DNA of 64,000 bases from Streptomyces sp. NBC_01497 (GTDB lineage Bacteria; Actinomycetota; Actinomycetes; Streptomycetales; Streptomycetaceae). The position numbers and the translations under genes were made by a program. Positions 8,674 through 16,949 of the stretch are shown here, in pieces; the first letter of the stretch is position 1; each line of letters starts with the position of its first letter. The notes under the pieces were generated by a model that searched no databases, had not been told where the DNA came from, and worked only from the letters and a program-made list of their open reading frames with translations. The stretch lies in assembly GCF_036250695.1 (NCBI RefSeq), contig NZ_CP109427.1, positions 3,968,001-4,032,000 on the forward strand, written 5' to 3'.

Positions 8674-9135
8674 ATGCACATGCAGAGCACGGGCGCACCG
8701 GACGTGAGCATGCAGGGCACGGGCCTGCACGACACCCACATGCAGATCGGCGAGGTCGCGGCGCGGACCGAACTGTCCCTGCGCACGATCCGGCACTACG
8801 AGGACGTCGGTCTCGTCACCCCGTCGGCCCGTTCGCAGGGCGGCTTCCGCCTCTACACCGACGGAGACGTGCGGCGGCTGATGGTGATCCGCCGCATGAA
8901 GCCGCTCGGCTTCACGCTGGAGCAGATGCGCGACCTGCTCCAGGTCACCGACCGGCTGGACGCCGCCGAACCGCCGACCGACGAGGAACGGGCACAACTC
9001 GCCGCCCGGCTGACCGAGTTCGAGGAAGCGACGGCGAAGCGGGCGGCGGAGCTCCGCGTACAGCTCGCGCGTGCCGAGGAGTTCGCCGAGACGCTGCGGG
9101 CGAGGGCCGCGAGGGCGGCGGCGCAGGGCCGCTGA
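8674..9135 (+). CDS. MerR family transcriptional regulator
   Basis: About 153 residues. The MerR DNA-binding domain begins MQIGEVAARTELSLRTIRHY and continues EDVGLVTPSARSQGGFRLY, with the second helix pair after TDGDVRRLMVIRRMKPLGFT. A coiled-coil dimerisation helix follows (EFEEATAKRAAELRVQLARA). No Cys cluster for metal binding is present. ATG 8674 has GGAG 9 nt upstream and gives a short 23-residue leader peptide before the domain; the inner ATG at the domain start has no ribosome site. The divergent SulP gene and the dyad at 8443 make that transporter its likely target. Confidence 0.9.
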   Translation: MHMQSTGAPDVSMQGTGLHDTHMQIGEVAARTELSLRTIRHYEDVGLVTPSARSQGGFRLYTDGDVRRLMVIRRMKPLGFTLEQMRDLLQVTDRLDAAEPPTDEERAQLAARLTEFEEATAKRAAELRVQLARAEEFAETLRARAARAAAQGR

Positions 9136-9159
9136 GGCACGCCGCTAGGCTGCCGGTCC

Positions 9160-9900
9160 ATGACAGCCCCGCAACCCACCATCCTCGCGACGTCCGGCGG
9201 CATCCGCCCGGGCCGGCGGACGATGATCTCCTTCGACGCCCTGGTCCACCACGCCGTCGAACTGTCGGGCGTCCACGGCCGTCGGCCCCGGATCATGTAC
9301 ATCGGGACGGCGATCGGCGACGCCGAGCACTTCGCCGCCCGCGCGGCCGAGGCGGCACGCGAGGCGGACTTCGACCTGACGCCGCTCCACCTCTTCCCCA
9401 TGCCGAACCTGGACGACGTCGAGGGCACCGTCCTGGAGCAGGACGTCGTCTGGGTGATGGGCGGCTCCGTGGCCAACCTGCTGGCCGTCTGGCGCGCCCA
9501 CGGACTCGACGCGATCCTGCGCCGCGCCTGGCAGGCCGGCGTGGTGCTGACCGGCGTGAGCGCGGGCTCGATCTGCTGGTACGAAGGGGGCACGACGGAC
9601 TCGTTCGGCCCCGAACTGCGCCCCGTCACGAACGGCCTCGGATTCCTCCCGTACGGCAACGGCGTCCATTACGACTCCGATCCGGGGCGCCGCCGCCTGG
9701 TCCACGAACTCGTCGCGGACGGCACGCTGCCCACGACGCACTGCACGGACGACGGCGTGGGCCTCGTCTACCACGGGACGACCCTCACGGAGGCCGTCGC
9801 CGAAACCCCGAACGCCCTGGCCTACCACGTGGTGCTGGACGGCGAGGAGGCCGTCGAGACGGCGCTGCCGCCACGCCTCCTGCCTGCCCCTCGCCGCTGA
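9160..9900 (+). CDS. Peptidase E-like protein (S51 family, class I glutamine amidotransferase fold)
   Basis: About 246 residues starting TILATSGGIRPG. The nucleophile-elbow Ser is in GVLTGVSAGSICWYEGG-like sequence (GVSAGSI, residues about 132-138), and the conserved turn WVMGGSVANLL is present, as in S51 dipeptidases and cyanophycinase-like enzymes. Peptidase E cleaves N-terminal Asp dipeptides; the specificity here is inferred only. The ATG is 24 bp after the MerR stop. It has no clear ribosome site, but a TAGGCT hexamer 8 nt upstream would suit a leaderless transcript. Confidence 0.8.
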   Translation: MTAPQPTILATSGGIRPGRRTMISFDALVHHAVELSGVHGRRPRIMYIGTAIGDAEHFAARAAEAAREADFDLTPLHLFPMPNLDDVEGTVLEQDVVWVMGGSVANLLAVWRAHGLDAILRRAWQAGVVLTGVSAGSICWYEGGTTDSFGPELRPVTNGLGFLPYGNGVHYDSDPGRRRLVHELVADGTLPTTHCTDDGVGLVYHGTTLTEAVAETPNALAYHVVLDGEEAVETALPPRLLPAPRR

Positions 9901-10042
9901 GGGCCGACCGCCGCACGCCGGTTCGTGGTCCCGGACCCGCCCGGAACCGGACGCCGGACGCCCGGCCCCCGGAGCCGGACGCCGGACCGGCCTCGTCCGG
10001 CGCCGCCTGGGGCCGGGCCGGGCCGCGCCCGTAGCATGAGGC

Positions 10043-10081
10043 GGGAGGGGTGGCCCCGGGTTCAGCGGGGCCACCCCTCCC
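10043..10081. terminator. Bidirectional hairpin terminator
   Basis: A 15-bp GC stem (GGGAGGGGTGGCCCC with its exact complement) and a 9-nt loop lie between the convergent peptidase E gene and the PASTA gene. No T-run follows, as is common in Streptomyces. Confidence 0.8.
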
Positions 10082-10088
10082 TGTCGGA

Positions 10089-10601
10089 TCAGCGTGCGCA
10101 GAGGGTCAGACCGACCGTGTCCCCCACGTGGACGACCGTCGGGGCGTGCGGGGAGACCGCGATGACCGAGCCCGGCTTGCAGCCGCTGGGCGACGCCTTG
10201 CTGATGGTGCCGAGCTTGAGTCGGGCCTTGGCCACCAGCTCCGCCTTGGCCATGTCCAGGTTGAAGCCGGCCACGTCGATGGGGATGTCGCCGAACTGCA
10301 CGGTGGTGACCTTCTTGTCCGTCGTGGCGGTGGTCGCGGCGGCCGGCCGCGAGAGGTGCGAACCGCCGGACGAGCTGGTGGCGAGGGCGGTGCCCCCGCC
10401 GGCCACGATGAGGGCTGTGGCGATACCGGCGATGGCTGCGGTCCGCTTACGTCGGGCTCCCCGCGCGATGGCGGCCGTGTCGAAGCGCGGCGCCTCGGCG
10501 CTGTTCGCGAAATCGGTCATGGTGTTCACCAGTTCCTGCTCGAAGGGTGTGTAACCCGTGCAGCCGGAAGGCCACGAATCATGTGAACTCATCGGGCTCA
10601 T
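10089..10601 (-). CDS. Membrane-anchored PASTA domain protein
   Basis: About 170 residues. Residues ~1-50 are cytoplasmic (DFANSAEAPRFDTAAIARGARRKR). One membrane helix follows (TAAIAGIATALIVAGGGTALA), and the extracytoplasmic end is a single PASTA-like domain (IDVAGFNLDMAKAELVAKA ... VHVGDTVGLTL). PASTA domains bind peptidoglycan or beta-lactams in Ser/Thr kinases; here there is no kinase. Its ATG overlaps the stop of the upstream sigma factor gene (ATGA), so the two are translationally coupled. A role in sensing or restraining the sigma factor is an inference. Confidence 0.75.
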   Translation of the reverse strand: MSPMSSHDSWPSGCTGYTPFEQELVNTMTDFANSAEAPRFDTAAIARGARRKRTAAIAGIATALIVAGGGTALATSSSGGSHLSRPAAATTATTDKKVTTVQFGDIPIDVAGFNLDMAKAELVAKARLKLGTISKASPSGCKPGSVIAVSPHAPTVVHVGDTVGLTLCAR

Positions 10602-11170
10602 TCCGTCGGCTGCCGCGGTGAAGGGTCGGAGAGTGCGGGGAACTGGCCTCTGAGCTTCTCGATTCCGCGAGCGAGCTGGGAGCGTACGGTGCTCGGTGAG
10701 ATCCGCAGGTCGGCCGCGATCTCGGTATCCGAGAGATCGTGGAAGTACCGCAGTACGACGACCGTGCGCATGCGCATCGGCAGACCCTGTATGGCGCGGA
10801 TCAGCTGATCCCTGGTGTCCACCTGCCCGTACTCGTCGCCCGGAGCCGCCCGGTCGCCGCCGTCCTGGTACGGCTCCGTGCGGCGGAATCTCCGCCACCG
10901 GTCATTGGCCAGGTTCACCATGATTCGCCGCACATAGGCTTCCGGGGCCTCCTGTGCCGCGATCGTCCGCCACTTGCGGTAGGCCCGCTCCAGGGTCTCC
11001 TGGACCAGGTCCTCCGCCGCCTCGCGGTTTCCCGTCAGGACGAGCGCGACGCGGAACAGTACGGCCGACCGGGCGACGGTGAAGCCGTGGAAGTCGTTCT
11101 CCGCCGCCACGGGCTCGCCGACTCCGGTACGCGGTATCCGCCCGGTTGCCAGATCCAGATCCAGATCCAC
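10598..11170 (-). CDS. SigE-type (ECF-like) RNA polymerase sigma factor
   Basis: About 190 residues with region 2 (GNREAAEDLVQETLERAYRK, EAYVRRIMVNLANDRWRR) and region 4 (LPMRMRTVVVLRYFHDLSD, then the HTH AADLRISPSTVRSQLARGIE). GTG 11170 is chosen for the AGGGAGGGG just upstream; an in-frame start at 11191 is possible. It overlaps the PASTA gene by 4 bp. It is one of two sigma/membrane-protein pairs in this window (see 42778-44615). Confidence 0.85.
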   Translation of the reverse strand: MDLDLDLATGRIPRTGVGEPVAAENDFHGFTVARSAVLFRVALVLTGNREAAEDLVQETLERAYRKWRTIAAQEAPEAYVRRIMVNLANDRWRRFRRTEPYQDGGDRAAPGDEYGQVDTRDQLIRAIQGLPMRMRTVVVLRYFHDLSDTEIAADLRISPSTVRSQLARGIEKLRGQFPALSDPSPRQPTE

Positions 11171-11939
11171 ACGCCCCTCCCTTCCTGTCACCCGTCCTCA
11201 ACGTGGAACCGGCCGGGTCTGCTGCATGGCCATGATGAGACCTGGGTCACATGACTCGGCCGCCCGGCCGGGTCGGGGGACGAAGGCTTGCGGACCCGTG
11301 CGGCCCGGGCCGAGCCGTCCGGGCGAGCCACCGCGCTCCGGAGCGCTCCGCGAGCCCGGGCCGCCCGTGCCGGGCGGGATGTGCGGAGGCGGGCGGCCGA
11401 CGACGACACCATGCGACGGGGTCAAGTGGCCGATTCAGCAGCGCTGTTCAGAAGGCCACCCGGGAACTCCGAGGCGGGGCAGCCACGAGTCGGGCACGGA
11501 CGGCGAATGAACGCGCGGGCGACGGCGCCCAGGTCGGCCCGGCGGAACATCGGCGCGCGGACCCGCCACCACCGTCCGCCTCAGCGAGAACCACCGCAGC
11601 GCCATACCGGCCGGCGCCGAAGTGGCGGCCCCGGAAGGGAACTCCGGCGGGGCGCGGGGGCGGCATAGCCCGAGGCCGACGGACCGATCGCCCCCGCGCC
11701 TCGCAAGGTCGCCGGACCACAACGGCGCCCCATGCAGGAGTAACCGCTTCATTTTTCACGAAGCAGATAATCATGAAAATAGAGATTACCTGCAGAGGGA
11801 ATTTAGAAGACCACTCGAATGCGCAAGTGACACATCCCTAATACGACAAGCGCACTCACCAACAATGTGCGGCAGACGGCTCTGAGCGCATCGGGACCAC
11901 CCCCGGCGCCGCCGCCGCCCTCACAGGAATTGGTTCTCC
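11171..11939. other. Long intergenic region with an AT-rich leader before the ice-binding-like gene
   Basis: No recognisable coding sequence. Positions ~11745-11850 are clearly more AT-rich than the surroundings (contains TCATTTTTCACG and GAAAATAGAG). This is the probable promoter and 5' leader of the gene at 11940, with AGGA 12 nt before its ATG. The divergent sigma gene promoter must also lie here. I see no riboswitch fold. Confidence 0.5.
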
Positions 11940-13481
11940 ATGAAACGCAACATCCTCGGCATGCCATTTCGGCGCCGCAAGTCGGCATGGGCCGGCTCCG
12001 CACTCGCCCTAGCGCTCGCGTTGGGCATGGTGGCGATGAACCCGACGACGGCGAGCGCCATCGCCGTCCCCGTTCCGCTGGGTACGGCCAGTACCTTCGC
12101 CGTCCTGGGCGGGCAGTCGGTCACCAACACCGGACCGACCACAGTGACAGGAGATCTCGGCGTGAGCCCGGGAACGGCGATCAGCGGATTCCCGCCCGGT
12201 CTCGTCAACGGCGCCACGCACTCCGCGGACGCCGTGGCGCTCCAGGCCCAGACGGATCTCACCACGGCCTACAACCAGGCGGCCGGTCAGGCTCCCGACG
12301 CCAGCATCTCGGGGGACATCGGCGGACTCGAGCTGGCCCCCGGGGTGTACAACGGCTCGTCCTCCATCGGCCTCACCGGAACGCTGACCCTCAACGCCGC
12401 CGGTGACCCCAACGCCGTCTGGGTCTTCCAGATCGGATCGACGCTGACGACCGCGTCGGCCAGCCGGGTCCTGCTGATCAACGGCGCCTCGCCGTGCAAC
12501 GTGTACTGGCAGATCGGCAGTTCGGCCACGCTCGGGACCAACACCACGTTCGTGGGCAACATCCTCGCGCTGACATCGATCAGCGCCAACACGGGCGCGA
12601 CCATCAACGGCAGGGCCCTGGCCCGCAACGGGTCCGTCACGCTGGACACGAACACGATCACCCGTCCCTCGTGCGCCGCGGACACGACCGGCGGTACCAC
12701 CACCGGCACGACGACGGGCACCACGACCGGCACCACGACGGGTGTCCTCGGTGGCGTGCTCGGCGGGGTGCTCGGCGGCACCACCACCGGCACCACCGCC
12801 GGTACGACAACCGGCACCACCACGGGCACGACGACCGGCGGCACCAACGGCGGCGTCCTCGGTGGCGTCCTCGGTGGCGTCCTCGGAGGCGCCGTGACGG
12901 GCGGTACCACCGGTGGGACCAACGGCGGCACCAACGGCGGCGTCGTCGCAGGCACCACCGGCAGCACCACCATCGGCGGCAACATCGGCGGCGCCACGAC
13001 CGGCGGCAACATCGGTGGCAACGGGAACGGCCACCACCACGGCCACCACTACGGACACGGTCACGGCAGCAAGCCCGAGCAGGGTCACGACCACGGCGGC
13101 AAGCCCGGTTACGACGAGAAGCCCGGCAAGCCGGGCGGCTACGAGCAGGACCAGGGCTACGGCGACAAGCCCGGCAAGCCGAGTGACGACCACGACACCT
13201 ACCCCGGCAAGCACGAGGGCCAGGACAAGGGTGACCACGGCCAGGCCGGACCGGGCGACGACCAGGGCAAGCACGAGGGTCACGACGACAGTGACCACGA
13301 CCAGGGCGAGCAGGGACACGACCAGGGCAAGGAGCAGGGTCCCGACCACGGCTCCGACCACGGCGATCAGGGCGACCACCCCGCCGACCAGCAGGGCAGC
13401 GACAACCAGGACCAGGGCTACCACGGTGAGCAGGGCGAGCGCCCCGCCGACCAGGAAGCACACGAAGCCCACAGCAACTGA
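11940..13481 (+). CDS. Secreted DUF3494 (ice-binding-like) protein with Thr/Gly repeats and His/Asp-rich tail
   Basis: 513 residues. A signal peptide (hydrophobic ALALALALGMVAM, cleavage likely after TASA, residue 40) is followed by a DUF3494 domain at ~45-245: LGTASTFAVLGGQSVTNTGP, LGVSPGTAISGFPPG, PNAVWVFQIGSTLTTAS, VYWQIGSSATLGTNTTFVGN. This beta-solenoid family includes ice-binding proteins, but many members in mesophilic soil bacteria probably act as adhesins. Residues ~250-360 are GTTTGTTTG and VLGGVLGG repeats. The last 150 residues are rich in His, Asp, Gly and Gln (GNGHHHGHHYGHGHG; many DQG/DHG), which could bind metal ions. No sortase motif or membrane anchor is visible. Confidence 0.8.
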   Translation: MKRNILGMPFRRRKSAWAGSALALALALGMVAMNPTTASAIAVPVPLGTASTFAVLGGQSVTNTGPTTVTGDLGVSPGTAISGFPPGLVNGATHSADAVALQAQTDLTTAYNQAAGQAPDASISGDIGGLELAPGVYNGSSSIGLTGTLTLNAAGDPNAVWVFQIGSTLTTASASRVLLINGASPCNVYWQIGSSATLGTNTTFVGNILALTSISANTGATINGRALARNGSVTLDTNTITRPSCAADTTGGTTTGTTTGTTTGTTTGVLGGVLGGVLGGTTTGTTAGTTTGTTTGTTTGGTNGGVLGGVLGGVLGGAVTGGTTGGTNGGTNGGVVAGTTGSTTIGGNIGGATTGGNIGGNGNGHHHGHHYGHGHGSKPEQGHDHGGKPGYDEKPGKPGGYEQDQGYGDKPGKPSDDHDTYPGKHEGQDKGDHGQAGPGDDQGKHEGHDDSDHDQGEQGHDQGKEQGPDHGSDHGDQGDHPADQQGSDNQDQGYHGEQGERPADQEAHEAHSN

Positions 13482-13647
13482 AGCCGGCCCCCTCAGGGCC
13501 CTACGCGGGAACGCGTGAGCAGTCCCGAAGGAAGCCCGGCCTCAGGGCGGCGTGCGTCTCGGATCGTCCTCGATCCCGGCGCACGCCGCCCGCCCCGGTT
13601 TCCAGCACATTCATGACGAACCATCACATCGGAAGGCCGGTGGGCCT

Positions 13648-14376
13648 GTGCCAGGCGGCGTTGAGACAGCAGAACTGAGGGACCGGGAACAGGCCGGTAC
13701 CGGAAGACCCCCGCAGGAGGGGACGGGCGCGCCACCGGCGCACAGCCGAACCGCCGGACAGCCGGGCCCGTTGAGGTGGGGCATGCGGGCGGTCGCGGCC
13801 CTGTGCCTGGCGGTGTCGCTCGTCCATCTGCTCATGGTCTTCCTGCACGTGGCTCCTCCGAACGACATCTCCCAGCGGTACAGCCGGCAGATCAACGCCT
13901 GGGTGTATCCACTGTTCGAGCAGAACTGGAAACTGTTCGCGCCCGACCCCGACTCGGTCAACCGGCAGATCTCCGCGAGAACAGCGCACACGGACGCCGA
14001 CGGCACCATGACGGTGAGCACCTGGTTCGACCTGACCGCCGTGGACAACGACGCGGTCAAGCACGATCCCTTCCCGAGCCACACAGCGCAGAACATGCTC
14101 CGCCGCGCCTGGACCACGTACGTCGACACCCACGGCGGGGACGACCACCCCCACTCGGACCGTGCGTACATGATCCAGCAGTACCTGCGGAACATCGCCG
14201 TGGACAGGGTCACAGAGCATCGCCGGGGGGCCTTCGAGTCCATCCAGATCCGGGTGCGCACGCTGCCCGTCACCGCGCCCCTCCCCGACGGCACGGCCCG
14301 CCCGCCCGCAGCCGGCCGCCCGGCCTTGGAGACCCGCTTGCTGCCCTGGTGGAAGGTGTCCTCCCGTGGAAACTGA
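13648..14376 (+). CDS. DUF5819 family membrane protein
   Basis: About 242 residues. One membrane helix near residues 45-70 (AVAALCLAVSLVHLLMVFLHV) is followed by an extracytoplasmic domain starting QINAWVYPLFEQNWKLFAPDP, the DUF5819 signature. GTG 13648 has GGAAGG 11 nt upstream; other in-frame starts exist on both sides. It overlaps the next gene by 11 bp, and DUF5819 and HTTM proteins are commonly paired. The NWKLFAP motif is also typical of soluble domains linked to HTTM carboxylase-like proteins. Function unknown. Confidence 0.7.
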   Translation: MPGGVETAELRDREQAGTGRPPQEGTGAPPAHSRTAGQPGPLRWGMRAVAALCLAVSLVHLLMVFLHVAPPNDISQRYSRQINAWVYPLFEQNWKLFAPDPDSVNRQISARTAHTDADGTMTVSTWFDLTAVDNDAVKHDPFPSHTAQNMLRRAWTTYVDTHGGDDHPHSDRAYMIQQYLRNIAVDRVTEHRRGAFESIQIRVRTLPVTAPLPDGTARPPAAGRPALETRLLPWWKVSSRGN

Positions 14377-15508
14377 GCAGATTCCCGCAGCCGCGTCCGT
14401 ACCGCGTCAGCAGTCCCGCCGGCCCAAGGACATCCCCGTTCCCACCCGGCTCCTCGACCGGGCCGGAGCGCTCTGGGCCCTCCTGATGGAACGCCCCGTC
14501 TCCCTCTACGCGGCATCCATGCTGCGCATCGGGTACGGGCTCCTGTACCTCGCCTTCCTGCTCCGGGAGTTCCCCAACCGGGACACGATCTGGGGCCCCG
14601 ACTCGCCGTGGACCCCGGAGTTGGCGAAGGAACTCTTCAGCCAGACGGGTTGGAGCAGCGTCCTCACCCTTTCCGGCAACCACGCGTATTTCGAGATCTG
14701 CTACACGTCCGCCGTCCTCGTGTCCGCCCTGTTCGCACTCGGCTGGCGGACCAGGGCCATGTCCGTGCTGTTCGCGGTCGTGGTGGCGTCGTTCCACGCC
14801 AGGGCGATCCTCATGACGGACGGCGGGGACAACCTCGTCCTCCTCATGTCCGTCTACCTCGTCTTCACGGCCTGCGGCCGGCGCTGGTCGCTCGACTCCC
14901 GCAGGGCCCGGCTCCGCTCCCCGGGCGGCGGCTCGCCCCGCCGGGCAAACATCCGCCGCTGGACCGTCAGGAAGGCGAGCGGACCACTGCATCCGTTCGC
15001 GGCGGCCCGGGAGACCGTGACGGTGGTCCTGCACAACTGCGCCATGCTGGTCATCGCCGGACAGCTCTGTGTCCTGTACGGATCCGCCGGCCTGTACAAG
15101 GTGCAGGGTGGGACGTGGGGCAACGGAACAGCCCTGCACTACGTCCTGAACCTCGACCTTTTCCGGCCGTGGCCCGCTCTGTCCCAGCTGGCCGACGGCC
15201 ACGCGATGCTGATCGCGGTCATCGGCTACCTGACCGTGCTGGTCCAGGTCGCGTTCCCGTTCGCCCTGTTCAGCCGGCTCAAGTACCCGGTCCTGGTGAT
15301 GCTCCTCGGCATGCACGCCGGCATCGCGGTACTGATGGGACTGCCCCTGTTCTCCGGCGCGATGATCATCGCCGACGCGACGTTCCTCCCGGACCGCTTC
15401 TACCGGTCCCTGGGAGCACGGGGACGCCAGGCCCTGCACGCCCTCCGCACGACCGGCCGCGCCTCAGGGGCAGCGGTGCCTCGGGAGGATCCCGCCCTGC
15501 ACACGTGA
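14366..15508 (+). CDS. HTTM domain protein (vitamin K-dependent gamma-carboxylase-like)
   Basis: 380 residues with about eight membrane helices. The HTTM signature is visible: ASMLRIGYGLLYLAFLLREF near the start, DGGDNLVLLMSVYLVFTACG, SAGLYKVQGGTWGNGTALHY (the lumenal loop region), and PFALFSRLKYPVLVMLLGMHAG. HTTM proteins are relatives of vitamin K-dependent carboxylase; bacterial members are mostly uncharacterised. The GTG start lies inside the end of the DUF5819 gene with GGAAGG upstream, so the two proteins are made together and may form one complex. Confidence 0.8.
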   Translation: METEQIPAAASVPRQQSRRPKDIPVPTRLLDRAGALWALLMERPVSLYAASMLRIGYGLLYLAFLLREFPNRDTIWGPDSPWTPELAKELFSQTGWSSVLTLSGNHAYFEICYTSAVLVSALFALGWRTRAMSVLFAVVVASFHARAILMTDGGDNLVLLMSVYLVFTACGRRWSLDSRRARLRSPGGGSPRRANIRRWTVRKASGPLHPFAAARETVTVVLHNCAMLVIAGQLCVLYGSAGLYKVQGGTWGNGTALHYVLNLDLFRPWPALSQLADGHAMLIAVIGYLTVLVQVAFPFALFSRLKYPVLVMLLGMHAGIAVLMGLPLFSGAMIIADATFLPDRFYRSLGARGRQALHALRTTGRASGAAVPREDPALHT

Positions 15509-15583
15509 GCGACAGCACTCGGGTACGGCAGCGGCCGGTCGGCCGGTCGGGTTGCTGTACTTCGCTGCTGTACGGACAACGTG

Positions 15584-15616
15584 AAAGGCCCCGCCGGATG
15601 ATCCGGCGGGGCCTTT
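15584..15616. terminator. Hairpin terminator between HTTM gene and tRNA-Arg
   Basis: AAAGGCCCCGCCGGAT pairs with ATCCGGCGGGGCCTTT, separated by a single base, giving a perfect dyad. The A/T ends make it usable in both directions: for the rightward HTTM gene and the leftward tRNA. Confidence 0.85.
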
Positions 15617-15624
15617 GACCTGTG

Positions 15625-15697
15625 TGCACTCGGCAGGATTCGAACCTGCAACCTTCTGATCCGTAGTCAGATGCTCTATCCGTTAAGCTACGAGTGC
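15625..15697 (-). tRNA. tRNA-Arg (anticodon ACG)
   Basis: 73 nt. The acceptor stem GCACTCG pairs with CGAGTGC, the D-loop region is AGCTTAACGGATAGAGC, the anticodon arm CTGACTACGGATCAG carries ACG, and the T-arm is GCAGGTTCGAATCCTGC. CCA is not encoded. Confidence 0.95.
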
Positions 15698-15832
15698 TCG
15701 CCCGGGGGGCTGTTTCGTCCCCCCTGCGGTGCGAGAACAACATTACATGACCTGCGGCTCCAGGTGAAATCCATTCACGCCACCCTGTTGACCTGCGCAA
15801 ACGACGCCCGCGACCCCGGGCTGGGAACGACT

Positions 15833-15860
15833 GAAGCCCCGGCCTTGAGGCCGGGGCTTC
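15833..15860. terminator. Hairpin downstream of tRNA-Ser
   Basis: GAAGCCCCGGCC and GGCCGGGGCTTC form a 12-bp stem with TTGA loop just 3' of the leftward tRNA-Ser gene. Confidence 0.8.
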
Positions 15861-15866
15861 TCAGTG

Positions 15867-15957
15867 CGGAGGCGGAGGGATTTGAACCCTCGATGGGCTT
15901 TAAGACCCAAACCGCATTAGCAGTGCGGCGCCATAGACCGGACTAGGCGACGCCTCC
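15867..15957 (-). tRNA. tRNA-Ser (anticodon GCT)
   Basis: 91 nt with the long variable arm of a class II tRNA. The acceptor stem GGAGGCG pairs with CGCCTCC, the anticodon arm is CCGCACTGCTAATGCGG (GCT), and the T-arm is GAGGGTTCAAATCCCTC. CCA is not encoded. Confidence 0.95.
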
Positions 15958-16150
15958 AGCGCCCGCGTACGCGCGGGCGGCTTGTGCAGATGATGACACA
16001 CCCTGGGGCGCGCTCACCAATCGCTTCTCACCGTACCGGGCGGGCACTCGGCATGGCAAAGCACTCGCCAAGCGCAACGTCGGCGGCGTTGTCGCGTTGG
16101 TGCTGTGAGAGCCCGGGAGCAGTCCGGGACCACCCCCTGTTGGAGTCACC

Positions 16151-16720
16151 TTGCCGCCTCGTGCGCGTGTCCACCGTCGCCCCGTATCCCTCGTAACCCC
16201 CGCGTCCCCCGCGTCCCCCGCATCCCCCGCGTCCCCCGCATCCCCCAGGTCCTGGAGAACCCTCACGCCCCGCGTGCCCCTGCTGTCCGTGTTGGCGCTG
16301 GCGCTCGCCGGTCTCGCCGCCGCCGCGCCGGGTGCGTCCGCCGCTCCGGGTGGACCGGTGCGCGACGCGCTCATCGTCGTCGTCTCGGACCCGTCGGGGG
16401 TCCCGTCGGGTGTCCCGTCGGAGGTCCCGGACAGCGTGGCGTCCACCACATACGAGCTGCGGTGCGCGCCCGCCGGCGGCACGCATCCGGACGCGGCCGC
16501 CGCGTGCGAGCGGCTCGACGGGATCGGGACCGACGGCCGGGACCCGTTCGCACCGGTGCCCGCCGGCCAACTGTGCACGCAGATCTACGGCGGTCCCGCG
16601 ACCGCGCACGTCACCGGTGTCTGGCACGGGCGCGCCGTCGACGCCACCTTCGACCGGCGCAACGGGTGCGAGATCGCGCGCTGGCGGCAGCTCGTGCCCG
16701 TACTGCCCGATCTCGGTTAG
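16151..16720 (+). CDS. SSI-family (subtilisin inhibitor-like) secreted protease inhibitor
   Basis: About 189 residues. A long N-terminal part contains TPASPASPASPASPASP, encoded by 9-bp DNA repeats at ~16200-16245, and then a signal peptide (LLSVLALALAGLAAAAPGASA). The inhibitor core has the SSI pattern: TTYELRCAPAGGTHPD, AAACERLDG, then LCTQIYGGPATAHVTGVWHG and FDRRNGCEIARW. The four Cys match the two SSI disulfides. Aligned with SSI (CPMVYDP), the reactive-site P1 residue would be Gln in CTQIYGG, which is unusual; Tyr shifted by two is the alternative. TTG 16151 is the best start (GGAG 5 nt upstream). Exported, likely inhibits extracellular serine proteases. Confidence 0.8.
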   Translation: MPPRARVHRRPVSLVTPASPASPASPASPASPRSWRTLTPRVPLLSVLALALAGLAAAAPGASAAPGGPVRDALIVVVSDPSGVPSGVPSEVPDSVASTTYELRCAPAGGTHPDAAAACERLDGIGTDGRDPFAPVPAGQLCTQIYGGPATAHVTGVWHGRAVDATFDRRNGCEIARWRQLVPVLPDLG

Positions 16721-16949
16721 CCGGCGGCGGGCAGGGGGCGGGCGGGCGTGGAGAGGTCGTGCGCGCGGCATGGCCATCCTGTCGAGCCCGCCCACCTCGG
16801 CGCTCACGTGCTCCGCACATCCGCCATCCGCCGTCGCGCCCACATCCCCAGCCCTTAGACTCCCTCCCGTGACAGGCAGGGTCCCGGCAGGCAAGATGGG
16901 CCCCGCGGCAGGACCGCACAGCTCGGTGGGTCAGGGAGGAAGCGTCGTC

